Source: JBEKIK01 sp050013075 (lineage in GTDB: Bacteria > Planctomycetota > Planctomycetia > Pirellulales > Thermoguttaceae). From it: a stretch of 64,000 nucleotides of DNA. The notes beneath the pieces were generated by a model. That model saw only the letters and a program-made list of their open reading frames with translations, made no database searches and was not told the origin of the DNA. The position numbers were made by a program, and so were the translations under genes. Positions 24,816 through 33,739 of this stretch are shown here, in pieces (positions within the stretch are counted from its first letter, which is position 1; each line of letters starts with the position of its first letter). The DNA lies in contig JBEKFZ010000010.1 in assembly GCA_050013075.1 (NCBI GenBank), positions 12,787-76,786 of the forward strand, in the 5' to 3' direction.

Positions 24816-27800
24816 TTATGAGAATTTAAACCCGCGGAACTTACGTTGTAGTCCGATCAATAAGACTCCCGCGGCGGCAAATAGGCACAATATCCAGGTT
24901 GAAGGCTCCGGAACCGATTGCATGGAGTCGGACGCTGAGTCGCCGGAGTTCAGGTTAATGGTTGAAGTGGCGCCGCCTATGGTCAGAGTTGTGACCGTTA
25001 TGGAATCGGCCGTCAGTGATGCGGCGGATGAACCGTCGCCCACGATTAATGTGCCGCCGGTGATGTCGTTCATCGTGGCCAAGGGGGAATCGACCTGCAA
25101 GTAACCGCCGAGAATAGACACGGAACCGATTGAAACTACGGCTCCACTGATAATCAGTTCCCCGTCGTTAACGATTGTCGTTCCCTTATAGGTGATGTTT
25201 CCGGAGAGCGTCAATGTGCCGCTGCCCGTTTTAAGGAGGGCGATGCTGCCGACCGTGTTTTGGATGACTCCGTTGAACGTCGAATTAGCGTCATTTGCCC
25301 CCATTGTCAGAACAGGATTGCCGGCGACGGAGTTATCGACTGTGCCGTTTCCCGAAAGTCCGTTAATGGTTTGGTCGAAACCGCCCAAGTCGAGCTTGGC
25401 CCCGGAGGCGATCGAGACGTTGCCCTTTCCGGGGCCGTTGGGAAGAACGTTAACCGCGCCGCCTTTTAAAACGCCGTTGTTGATCCAGGTCGTGCCGCCA
25501 TAAGTATTTGTGCCTGCAATCGTCAGCGTGCCGCCGCCATTCTTGATTATGCCGCCGGTTCCGGAGATGTTGCCGGAGAAGGTTGTGGACGTTCCGATGC
25601 CTCCGACAGTAAGCGTGCCTGAGCCCAACAGCACGGAAGTGCCCGCCACGCCCGCCAACGACCCGACGGTCTGATCAATGCCGCTGAGATCGAGCGTGGC
25701 GCCGCTGGCGGTAATGCTCACAGCCGTGGTTGAAGGCAGCGAGCCCGTGCTGCCTAGATTCAAGGAATTAAGACTCGCGTCGGGACCGGCGTCGTGCAGG
25801 ATTTCGAGAGCGTTTGAGCTGAGGGCGCCGTTCCATAAACGCACTTCGTTGTAACTGGTGTTTGCCGTGCTGTCCGCACTCCAGAAGGATCGCGCCAGGT
25901 TGTCTGCCGAATCCGTTAAATTGGCCAAAGTGTTATTGGTTATAAAGGTGCCTTGGGCTGTACCCAAGCTGGCGTTGCCCGATGGTGCTGAATACCAAGT
26001 GACTAACGTCTGACTGCCCACGGGAGTCAATACCATCGCGATATGATATTCGGTGTTCAGAGTGTATGGCTGGTTGGTGTCATCCGCTGTGTTCTTAGTT
26101 GAACCGTCCACCCATTCCACCCGGTCCTGGGTGGATGTAGTGCCCCTAGTCCAAGTCATGATAAGGCTTTCTGTGGTGCCTGAACCGAAGTCGAAAATGC
26201 GGCCCCAGTTCTGCACGGTGTTCTGCGTAGCCCAGAGTTCGATAGTGACCGGCGAGTTGGTGTTGGGCAGTAAATTCGAGCCAAGTTGGATGTAATCTGA
26301 CGATGCCCTATCGCCGCCGGCAACTGTGGCTTGGGTGGCCGACAGTGTGACATTATTCGCACCTACCTCCACAATCGTAGCGGTGCTGCCGCCGATGGAA
26401 TCGACCAGGGAGTTGTTGAAGCTCCAGCGATGAGTGGCGCTTGGAGCAGCAACCGTGTTTAGTTTTAGAGTGCCTTGGGAAATGGTGGTCGTGCCGCCAT
26501 AGGTGTTTGGGGCCGTCAGCGTCCATGTGCCGGCGCCTTGCTTGTAGACGTTGATGGTTCCGCTAGAGTTGCCGGCATTGTCGGAGATGACACCGTTTAC
26601 GACACCGTTTCCCGCGCCCTGCAGGTAGAAATTGCGGGCGCTGGTGGCGTTAGTGGTGATAGGCCCATTCAGCGTAAGCTGTCCGGCATCGGATTGCACA
26701 CGCGCCTGATTGCCGCCGGCAGCGATCGTCATCGGGCCGTCCAGAGTGTTGTTGCCGCTGACATTGCGAATGCCGTCGGAGCCGGCGGGGTCGTTGCGCT
26801 GTGCGAACGTGATTGAGTAGGGGACAAAGGTGCCGCCCGTGAGCTCAAGCCGCGCGGTGGATCCAGTGGCGTCGCCGGTGCTGGATATGAGGATGGAGCC
26901 TTGCCCGGATGACGCTCCCACGCCAAGCCGCAGGACGCCTTGCGCCACTTCGAGCACGCCGTTGTTGGTAACAGTTCCTGAAGTAAGGCTGATGGTGTTG
27001 GTGCCACTTTTTTTGAGCGTTGCGCCGGCTTGGATTTTTGTCCAGGTGGAGGGGCTCCAGTCAATTGTTCCGGAGATGACGCTGGTATTTGTGGTGACAT
27101 TCGGATCGTAGAGGGCTTCGAGATATTTCACCGTCCCAGCCGAGCCGGTCATCGTGAGTTGACCGCCATTGAGATAAGCGATGTGTTCGCCGAGATTGGT
27201 TCCGCCGATATCAGAGGTCGAGCCGCTCTGCACTGCGCCAATGTAATCGTACCCCATTACCGTTGGTTCGTAGCTGTCATGGTCGTACAGGTGCGCGTCG
27301 CTGAGCCACTCGTACCAGGCATATCCTGCGACGTAGCTCGTCGATTCCATCCAGGGAATGACGATATTAAGGAACTGCCGGTTCGCTTCACTGATCTCGG
27401 CGTCGGTGTAGCTTCCGCCCCAATCGTGGATGGCGAACTCGGTAATGAAAACCGGCTTGTTCCAGAGGTTGTGATACCAGTTGACGCTGCCCTCGAAGTT
27501 GGCGGCTGCTTGTGACGGGTTGCTTGGAGTGCTCCAACCATACCAGTGGAACGCCACCGCATCGACTTTCAGACCTGCAGCGACGGCCTGAGTATGGAAG
27601 TCGGTCATCCACGCCTTGCCCGCCGTTGTGTCGGACACCGCCGGGGTGACAAGCATGGTCGATGTGCCGGTGAAACTATTGGAGATTTGCGTCCACGATG
27701 TGATCGCGGCCGCCACCGACATGTTTGCCTGGTCCGAGCGTTCCGGTTCGTTGTAGCCCAGCACATATACTGGATTGCGCGCCTTGACGTTATCGATGGT

Positions 27801-28040
27801 GGCCTGGCTCGGCGCGTTCCAGAACATCGGATAGTTATTGGCGTCGAACGTGCCCGGACTCCCGACACCGGTTCCCCAGGTGTAATACCAACCTGCCCCG
27901 GTTGCCTGCAGATCGTTGTAGTTTGCACCCGTGTCCGCAAAGCCGCGCTTTGCCGAGAGGATCGCCCCGTGTACAAAAGTTGGAAATAGCGCGACGATCG
28001 CCACCGCGATGGCAAGTCGAGTTGAGCCGTGCGTGCTCAT
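24816..28040 (-). CDS. Secreted GH128-like beta-1,3-glucanase with autotransporter-type repeats, LamG-like domain and PEP-CTERM anchor
   Basis: 1074 residues. Signal peptide about 1-25. A GH128/Asl1-like TIM barrel (27-270) has the putative acid/base Glu98 in LGYNEPER and nucleophile Glu201 in FITEFAIHDWGG; these enzymes cleave beta-1,3-glucan. Then come autotransporter-associated beta-strand repeats ('GAGTWTLTAPNTYGGTTTI'), a LamG/concanavalin-like domain (about 540-770, 'TIELWATQNTVQNWGRIFDFGSG'), more repeats ('GGGTLTIAGTNTYGGTTWI', 'GSGTLTLSGNITYKGTTIV') and a PEP-CTERM tail (VPEPSTWILCLFAAAGVLL, then basic residues) for exosortase sorting. GAGGAG precedes the ATG at 28040; an upstream in-frame ATG at 28055 lacks one. 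A GH16 gene lies upstream on the same strand. Confidence 0.85.
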   Translation of the reverse strand: MSTHGSTRLAIAVAIVALFPTFVHGAILSAKRGFADTGANYNDLQATGAGWYYTWGTGVGSPGTFDANNYPMFWNAPSQATIDNVKARNPVYVLGYNEPERSDQANMSVAAAITSWTQISNSFTGTSTMLVTPAVSDTTAGKAWMTDFHTQAVAAGLKVDAVAFHWYGWSTPSNPSQAAANFEGSVNWYHNLWNKPVFITEFAIHDWGGSYTDAEISEANRQFLNIVIPWMESTSYVAGYAWYEWLSDAHLYDHDSYEPTVMGYDYIGAVQSGSTSDIGGTNLGEHIAYLNGGQLTMTGSAGTVKYLEALYDPNVTTNTSVISGTIDWSPSTWTKIQAGATLKKSGTNTISLTSGTVTNNGVLEVAQGVLRLGVGASSGQGSILISSTGDATGSTARLELTGGTFVPYSITFAQRNDPAGSDGIRNVSGNNTLDGPMTIAAGGNQARVQSDAGQLTLNGPITTNATSARNFYLQGAGNGVVNGVISDNAGNSSGTINVYKQGAGTWTLTAPNTYGGTTTISQGTLKLNTVAAPSATHRWSFNNSLVDSIGGSTATIVEVGANNVTLSATQATVAGGDRASSDYIQLGSNLLPNTNSPVTIELWATQNTVQNWGRIFDFGSGTTESLIMTWTRGTTSTQDRVEWVDGSTKNTADDTNQPYTLNTEYHIAMVLTPVGSQTLVTWYSAPSGNASLGTAQGTFITNNTLANLTDSADNLARSFWSADSTANTSYNEVRLWNGALSSNALEILHDAGPDASLNSLNLGSTGSLPSTTAVSITASGATLDLSGIDQTVGSLAGVAGTSVLLGSGTLTVGGIGTSTTFSGNISGTGGIIKNGGGTLTIAGTNTYGGTTWINNGVLKGGAVNVLPNGPGKGNVSIASGAKLDLGGFDQTINGLSGNGTVDNSVAGNPVLTMGANDANSTFNGVIQNTVGSIALLKTGSGTLTLSGNITYKGTTIVNDGELIISGAVVSIGSVSILGGYLQVDSPLATMNDITGGTLIVGDGSSAASLTADSITVTTLTIGGATSTINLNSGDSASDSMQSVPEPSTWILCLFAAAGVLLIGLQRKFRGFKFS

Positions 28041-28524
28041 CGAATCTCCTCGCAAAGTGATCTGAAATTTCCCATATGCAGTGAACCTGGGACCGGCCCA
28101 GGTTCGTTTAGTTATCCATCTTAGCGCCGATCTTGATAATCTTTTCTCGCAGGGTCGTCAAAGTCCAGTGGCTGACACTATTGGGAACCGCCAACCGCCG
28201 CAGGATGCAAAGATACGTTGCGGATTTACCATTGTTAAATAGTTTTCACCAGTTTAAGCGATCATGCCCGGTCTCCGAAAAACGGAATCGCATCTATGAC
28301 ATGTATTAGCGATCGATTTGTTCGCCTCGTATTATTATACCCAATAATGATTTTCTTTTGCAAAAAACAAGACCCGGTCCAGGCCATTGAGAAAACCATA
28401 AAAGAATGATACCTGTTCCGGAACACTCCAAATGGCACGTCTTGTACTAATATTCAAGGAAAGCACCCTTGAATATGACAAAAATCGTCGTTTTTGTCAA
28501 TCTTTTGGTTCAAAATAGGGGGTA
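28041..28524. other. Intergenic region between the two glucanase genes
   Basis: No gene seen. Contains two hairpins at 28450-28498 and, nearer the glucanase start, AT-rich sequence likely to hold its promoter. Confidence 0.5.
28450..28498. terminator. Pair of hairpins downstream of the GH16 gene
   Basis: First stem ATATTCAAGG / CCTTGAATAT with a 7-base loop; directly next to it GACAAAAA / TTTTTGTC. For the minus-strand GH16 transcript they form a stem-rich stop region with T runs. They could also be operator sites. Confidence 0.5.
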
Positions 28525-28635
28525 TTACGCGGTCCGCCGATGCCGATTCTGCAAATCGGCCTGGAGTTTTTTTATTTTTTCCTCGTCGGCCTGTTGGCGC
28601 AGATGTTCGAGAACCTGGCTGCGACGCCGATTCAT
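28525..28635 (-). CDS. Possible 36-residue basic peptide overlapping the GH16 stop
   Basis: The ATG overlaps the GH16 stop codon (TGATG), and the frame encodes MNRRRSQVLEHLRQQADEEK followed by a Lys/Arg-rich helical stretch ending HRRTA. It is charged and could form a coiled coil. Nothing recognisable. It may be a real coupled small protein or the remains of a frameshifted, replaced C-terminus of GH16. Confidence 0.3.
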   Translation of the reverse strand: MNRRRSQVLEHLRQQADEEKIKKLQADLQNRHRRTA

Positions 28636-29399
28636 CAGCCGCCCAGGCCGGGCATCCCCGGCCAAGAACCCCAACCGTTGGTAAGAAGTATATACGCGTC
28701 CACCAGATCGGCGATTTCGGTTGCGTTGGTAAACGTCCTCATCACTGTACCGTCGAAATAATATTTGAGTGCCGTGGCAGACCATTCAAAGCCGAAAGTA
28801 TGGAAATCGGTCGTTATATCGCCGACGCCGCCCGGATTTACCCAACCACCGCTGGATGCATGATCGCCGCTGGAATTTGTGTAGTGGTAGGCTATGTTGT
28901 ATTTATTATAGTTCATACCACTGGTAAAGATGGGGTACTCCATGATGTCGGCCTCGGGCGGCCAGCCGTTGTACAATCCCCAAAACGCCGGAAAAGAGCC
29001 AAGCCGCGAGGGCAGTTTGATTCGCGCTTCGGCGTATCCATAGGTGTAGTTTAAAAAATTGTAGCCGGTTGAAATTGTGCCCGAAGTAAATGCCTTGCCA
29101 TCCGGGGCGGTCTCCCGTTTTGCCGTTTCGGTCAAGACTCCGTTGGCGACGCTGAGATTTCGCGGCAACATATAGGCGCTATTACCAGCATCATGTGTCT
29201 GCCCCCAGGGGTACTCCGTGATCCATTTTTGCGTATCCACGCTGGAGCCGCCGAACTCGTCGGCATAGAGCAATCCCCAATTGGTGCCCGACGGCGGCGC
29301 GGCCCTGACGGATTGGACGAAAACCACGGTCAACGCCAAAACACAACACCATACAAGAATTCGTTCTGCGCTTTTTTTAACTGGCGTTATATTATTCAT
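28635..29399 (-). CDS. Secreted GH16-family beta-glucanase, C-terminally short
   Basis: 254 residues. Signal peptide about 1-34 (RILVWCCVLALTVVFVQSV). The GH16 active site E-x-D-x-x-E is intact as EADIME (Glu149 nucleophile, Asp151, Glu154 acid/base) after 'GYAEARIKLP...FPAFWGLY'. GH16 enzymes cut laminarin, lichenin or related glucans outside the cell. The protein stops at LTNGWGSWPGMPGLGG, just after the last substrate-side strand, and lacks the usual final 'VDYVRVYQ' strand. A short overlapping reading frame follows. With the GH128-like gene it suggests use of beta-1,3-glucans. Confidence 0.85.
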   Translation of the reverse strand: MNNITPVKKSAERILVWCCVLALTVVFVQSVRAAPPSGTNWGLLYADEFGGSSVDTQKWITEYPWGQTHDAGNSAYMLPRNLSVANGVLTETAKRETAPDGKAFTSGTISTGYNFLNYTYGYAEARIKLPSRLGSFPAFWGLYNGWPPEADIMEYPIFTSGMNYNKYNIAYHYTNSSGDHASSGGWVNPGGVGDITTDFHTFGFEWSATALKYYFDGTVMRTFTNATEIADLVDAYILLTNGWGSWPGMPGLGG

Positions 29400-29851
29400 T
29401 CTCAGGCAAACTAGAATATCTTGTTGCAGTACTGGTCCACTAAAGCTTTTATAACCTTCCTCATTATAACAAATAATCGCATTTTGTTACACTAAATTGC
29501 GTTTTTTTGTGGAAAGCCGATTTATTTGCCGGCCGAAATACAGCGATGCTTTTCAATGCAAAGCGGCAATTCGCCGATTGGCAACTGGTGCGGTTAAGAT
29601 TCTTGGTTTAAGACTTCTGCGCATTTTTCGCGCATACTTTTTTTATTGCAAATTGAAAAATGCAGATTTCAAGTTACAAATCGAAAAAGGCTATTGAGTC
29701 TGAGAGAATAAATGTCTCGTTTTCTCATCAGTTTCCGGGCCGTGCCGGGTGCGGAAACGCCGGGGCGACACGCCCCGGCTCTGATTTTTTCCAGGACATT
29801 ATTTTTACATGAAACTCAATAAAAACTCCAATCAGATATTGGAATAGGCTT
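29400..29851. other. Intergenic region with family A element
   Basis: No gene seen. AT-rich low-complexity sequence (about 29640-29690) precedes a complete 128-base MITE-like element at 29693-29820. Confidence 0.6.
29693..29820. repeat. MITE-like element, family A (copy 2, most complete)
   Basis: Terminal inverted repeats ATTGAGTCTGAGAG... and ...CATGAAACTCAAT, inner pairing AATAAATGTC/GACATTATT, and the CCGGGGCGACACGCCCCGGCT core hairpin. No transposase. Copies at 63708-63831 (flanks and core) and 153-208 (core). Confidence 0.75.
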
Positions 29852-31489
29852 TTATCCGCTGATCGCCTTTAAGGCCTCCGCCGACATTTTGCGGACCGTT
29901 TCATCGCCGTCTTTCGAGGCATTCCGCAAGGCCGGCGCGGCCGATTTTGCCAGCGGGCCGAATTTTTTCAACGCCTCGGCCGCTCCGCGGCGGAACTTCG
30001 CGTCCGGATTGGCCAGTGCGCGGATCAAAATCGGCACGACTTTTTCGGCCGTCTTGCCGTCTTGCGGCTGAATGTTCGCCAGCGCCCAGGCGCTGAGCAT
30101 GGCAAGCGTTTCGTCGTTGTTGTCCAAGTTCTTGGCAATGGCCGCCGCGGCTTCCTTCGCATCCGGACCGATGCTTCCCAGCGCGTATGTACCGGCGCAA
30201 CAGATCGATCCTTCATTCCGCTGCAATGTTTTTACCAATGCCGGTACGGCGGCTTTGGCTTGCGGTCCGATTTTTGCCAAAGTAATTAATGTCTCATGTT
30301 GGACGTCGGGATTTTTGTCATCGATTAGTTTGGCCAGCGCTTCGACCGCCGGTTTTGCCGCCGGCCCATACTGGCCTAACATATAAACCACGTATGGCCG
30401 AATGTTTTCATGTTTCAATGCCTCGATCAACTTCGGCACGGCCGCCGGTCCCAAGGCGGCCAAAGCATCCAACGCCCCGCGGATGACTTTCTCGTCCGCG
30501 TTTGCAAAGGCTTTTTCCATTATCGGCAAAGCAATCTCCGGACCGGGTCGAAGCTCGGCCAGGGCCTTGGCCGATGCCTTTCGGATCGCCGGATCATCGG
30601 ACTTCAAACCTTCGAACAACCGTTGCGTGGCATCGCTTACGAGTTGCTTGTTTTCCGGGTGCAATCGAGCCAGTGTCCAAATGCTCACCGCGCCGAGAAT
30701 CTTGTCCGAAGAGTTCATGTACCCGCGAATTATTTTCTCGCCGTCGCCCGTCGCAGCGCCGATCCGGCCTATGGCATAGACGGCCGGCGTTCGGTCGAGT
30801 TCATCGTCCAATGCTTTGACAAGTTGCCCAACGGCCGGCGCCGCCGGTTTGCCGATCTCGGCCAGCGTAAGTATTGCTTCCCGGCGGACCTGGGGCCGTT
30901 TATCGCCTAGCAGCACAATCAGTGCCGGCACCGCATCTTGGGCCTCGGGACCGATCTGATTCAATACCAAGCAAACCCAATAAGCCGCTTTTTCGTCCTT
31001 CAAAGCCTGGATCAAAAACGGCACGGCTTCCTTGCCTGAGGCGACCAGGGCTCGCATGGCCCGGACTCTTACCGCCGGGTCTTTGTCTTCCATCACTTTC
31101 ACTAACAAGGGAACGCCCACTTGCGGATCAGGATGTATCTTCCGCAGGGCTCCGACGACCGTCCTCCGCACCGTTTCATCCGTGTCGGAGATAAGCAATG
31201 CCAATTCGTGCACGGCCGGCCTGGCCTTCGCGCCGATTTCGCCCAGCGATTTGGCCGCATGGGCGCGCACGACCGGCGAACGATCTTTGAGCAAGGCCGT
31301 TAGCGCGGGCACGGCGTCGGCTGCCTGTTCGCCTTTTTGGCCCAAGCTATCGATAGCCGCCAAACGCGCCGATTCATCGCCGGATTTCAAGCCCGCGATA
31401 AGATCGGCCGTCGATGGTTCCGCGGCCTGGGTAATGACCGCCGCCAGGCATAACGCACATATTCCCCCGATAAAAAACCCGATTCGCAT
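29852..31489 (-). CDS. Secreted HEAT-repeat protein
   Basis: 545 residues. Signal peptide about 1-23 (RIGFFIGGICALCLAAVITQA), then about 13-14 HEAT/PBS-lyase-type repeats of 37-40 residues with the pattern 'AVPALI..L.D....VR..A..ALG.IG'. The array forms an alpha-solenoid for protein binding in the periplasm or at the surface. Such secreted HEAT proteins are common in planctomycetes; no enzyme motif is present. GGAG precedes the ATG by about 6 bases. It shares its strand with the next upstream secreted protein, 52 bases away, so co-transcription is possible. Confidence 0.88.
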   Translation of the reverse strand: MRIGFFIGGICALCLAAVITQAAEPSTADLIAGLKSGDESARLAAIDSLGQKGEQAADAVPALTALLKDRSPVVRAHAAKSLGEIGAKARPAVHELALLISDTDETVRRTVVGALRKIHPDPQVGVPLLVKVMEDKDPAVRVRAMRALVASGKEAVPFLIQALKDEKAAYWVCLVLNQIGPEAQDAVPALIVLLGDKRPQVRREAILTLAEIGKPAAPAVGQLVKALDDELDRTPAVYAIGRIGAATGDGEKIIRGYMNSSDKILGAVSIWTLARLHPENKQLVSDATQRLFEGLKSDDPAIRKASAKALAELRPGPEIALPIMEKAFANADEKVIRGALDALAALGPAAVPKLIEALKHENIRPYVVYMLGQYGPAAKPAVEALAKLIDDKNPDVQHETLITLAKIGPQAKAAVPALVKTLQRNEGSICCAGTYALGSIGPDAKEAAAAIAKNLDNNDETLAMLSAWALANIQPQDGKTAEKVVPILIRALANPDAKFRRGAAEALKKFGPLAKSAAPALRNASKDGDETVRKMSAEALKAISG

Positions 31490-31541
31490 GGTTTTCTCCG
31501 TTCAAAATGATCAACTATTTTTGATTTGTTAGAGTGTATTC

Positions 31542-32216
31542 TCAACCGACGACAAGCTGGACTTGGTAAGCCAGGCTCACCAGAAATTGTTTTGCCGAAG
31601 TGTATACCATTGGCGGAATATCGCGTATTTGCTGATTGAGCTGGGTTATCATTTTTTTGCTTTCATCTTGAATTTTCATCAAATCATCCATTGAAATATC
31701 GCCGTATTTTGCCCGCTTGGCGTACAATTCATCCAATATGCCGCGGCTGGACACAAATTGATCGGTCCGCAACGCCGCCGGCCAATATATCTTTCCAGAT
31801 ACCGCATCCAATTGATTTGGACCAAGAGGCTTCGGCTTGCCCATCTGGGCATATCGCACCAGGTCCTCGGCGGTCGGGCGAGGGCTGCGCTGCTCGGCCG
31901 CTGCCGCCCGTTGCTCCCTGCGCATTTGAAAATACGTGCTGGCATATTGTTCGTTGTTTTGTATTTCGTTGCGTTGGGCTTCGGTGGCATTGATGGCCGC
32001 CTTCGAAGTCATCAGATTATAAGCCCCTTGCGAGCGGATAACGTCGCCCAATCCGTAGGCATAGCTTTGCCCGACCGTAGTGGCCCGGTTATCGACATAA
32101 GGATATCCGCCAGACCCGCCGTAAAAATCATAGCTTTGCGCTAAACACAAAGCCGCCGCCAACACGACCGGCAGCGCAAATACAAATATCTTCAACTTGT
32201 ATGGATAGGCTTTCAT
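31542..32216 (-). CDS. Secreted protein of an uncharacterised family (paralogue of 40061-40780)
   Basis: 224 residues. Signal peptide about 1-26 (LKIFVFALPVVLAAALCLA), a Gly/Tyr-rich stretch, a region of long helices with 'TEAQRNEIQNNEQYASTYFQ', a proline linker, and a C-terminal domain 'YWPAALRTDQFVSSRGILDELYAKRAKYG' then 'MKIQDESKKMITQLNQQI'. The last part aligns by eye with 'IWPTLLKDQRFEGDRTDVEVPFRRAY...IIKAVENMKASVKSMESQL' of the protein at 40061-40780. Function unknown. AAGGAG precedes the ATG. Confidence 0.75.
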   Translation of the reverse strand: MKAYPYKLKIFVFALPVVLAAALCLAQSYDFYGGSGGYPYVDNRATTVGQSYAYGLGDVIRSQGAYNLMTSKAAINATEAQRNEIQNNEQYASTYFQMRREQRAAAAEQRSPRPTAEDLVRYAQMGKPKPLGPNQLDAVSGKIYWPAALRTDQFVSSRGILDELYAKRAKYGDISMDDLMKIQDESKKMITQLNQQIRDIPPMVYTSAKQFLVSLAYQVQLVVG

Positions 32217-32425
32217 GTTCTACTCCTTCGATTAATGAAACAAGCGATTTCTAACGCCATAACATTATATACTTTTGGTTCTTCACTTGTGTAGTTGCCA
32301 TTTGGTTTATTTCAACAAGAAAAGACCGGGACATAATAACATGTTGACTTTCATTTAATTCCCCCCATTATTGACGGTAAGCTAGGCATTACTACGAATC
32401 CAACCCCCGGATCGGCTCCCCGGCC

Positions 32426-33739
32426 TTACCCAAAAAACCGCGGTTGCCCGGTGGCGGCCAAAACCGACGTCCACAATTCCCCTTCTATTTGCACGCGGCA
32501 TTTTTCGGCCGTGGCCAGCGGAATCGGCAAATGCACGAACGTGTTGCATTGGTATCCTATAAGCACGTCGGTCTTGCCGGCCATGGCTGCGTGTACGGCT
32601 TGCCGCGCGTATTGATCGCATAGGATACTGTCGTCGCAATTGGCCGGCACGCTGCGGATGATGTAACTCGGGTCGATGTATTTCAGGTCGATTTTCGGGC
32701 CATGTTGGGCAAAGAAGCGGTTGATTTCTTGTTTTAGGAACAATCCGATATCGGAATACTTTACATTGCCCGAGGCGTCGCGTTCCACTTTCTCGCCGGC
32801 GAACAGATCTTGGCCGGCCCCTTCGGCCACGACGATCACCGCATGTTTTCGCAAGAGCATCCGTTGGCGGAGGACGTTTAAAAACCCCTTTTCGCCGTAA
32901 AGCGCAAAGGGGACCTCGGGAATCAAAGTGAAGTTGACGTCCTGGCTGGCCAGCGTGGCGAATGCGGCGATAAACCCGGCGTCCCGGCCCATAACCTTTA
33001 CCAATCCGATGCCGTTGACCGCCCCTTTCGACTCCACGTGGGCGCAGCCGAGCACTTTTTCCGCCTGCTCAACGGCGCTAACCAATCCGAACGAGCGGGT
33101 GCAATATTGAATGTCGTTGTCGATGGTCTTTGGGATGCCTACAATTGCTATTATCGCCCCTCGCCGCGAGCACTCCTCGTAAATCTGATGAGCGCCGCGC
33201 TGCGTGCCGTCTCCGCCGATGCAAAAAAACACGTTGACTCCCAGTTTTTGCAGGAAATCGACCATTACCGCCGGTTCCTGCGGCCCGCGCGAGGTGCCCA
33301 GAATGGTGCCTCCTTCCCGGTGAATGTCCTCGACTATTTCCATGCTCAATGAAACCGGCGGCTCTCCGGCTTGCTCATTCAGACCCAAATATCCGTGCCG
33401 GATTCCCAAGATATTCTTCACCCCGTAGTTCATGTACAATTCTATAAACAACGAACGAATCACGTCGTTCAGTCCGGGGGATACTCCGCCGCAGGTGACA
33501 ATCGCCGCCTTGGTGTGCTTCGGATCGAAGAAAATCTTTTCCCGTGCGCCGGCCTTCTCGAACCAGATTTCCGTTTCCGGTGGCCCATCGGCGGCAATTT
33601 CCACCGGATGGCGAACATAGCGCCGCTCGGGCACGAATTTCGCCTTCCCATCGCCGGGCAGGCTGGTGCGGCGCAAAGGCGAAGGCAGCGTCGCTTCGCC
33701 CAGACAGGCAATTTCCACGATTTTGGGATTAGAATTCAT
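32426..33739 (-). CDS. pfkA: ATP-dependent 6-phosphofructokinase (plant/spirochete-type)
   Basis: 437 residues. Phosphorylates fructose 6-phosphate in glycolysis. The nucleotide site reads IGGDGTQRGA with Gly178 where pyrophosphate enzymes have Asp, so ATP is the likely donor; PKTIDNDI has Lys204, as in plant and spirochete enzymes. Other marks: 'CGGVSPGLNDVIRSL', 'VNGIGLVKVMGRDAGFIAAFA' and 'DPSYIIRS'. The about 70-residue N-terminal extension is also usual for this clade. The ATG overlaps the stop of the upstream permease gene (ATGA), so the two are coupled. Confidence 0.9.
   Translation of the reverse strand: MNSNPKIVEIACLGEATLPSPLRRTSLPGDGKAKFVPERRYVRHPVEIAADGPPETEIWFEKAGAREKIFFDPKHTKAAIVTCGGVSPGLNDVIRSLFIELYMNYGVKNILGIRHGYLGLNEQAGEPPVSLSMEIVEDIHREGGTILGTSRGPQEPAVMVDFLQKLGVNVFFCIGGDGTQRGAHQIYEECSRRGAIIAIVGIPKTIDNDIQYCTRSFGLVSAVEQAEKVLGCAHVESKGAVNGIGLVKVMGRDAGFIAAFATLASQDVNFTLIPEVPFALYGEKGFLNVLRQRMLLRKHAVIVVAEGAGQDLFAGEKVERDASGNVKYSDIGLFLKQEINRFFAQHGPKIDLKYIDPSYIIRSVPANCDDSILCDQYARQAVHAAMAGKTDVLIGYQCNTFVHLPIPLATAEKCRVQIEGELWTSVLAATGQPRFFG

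Noticed and set aside
32426..33739. Pyrophosphate-dependent phosphofructokinase
   Set aside because: The donor-site motif is GGDGT, not GGDDT, so ATP is more likely despite Lys204 in PKTIDND.
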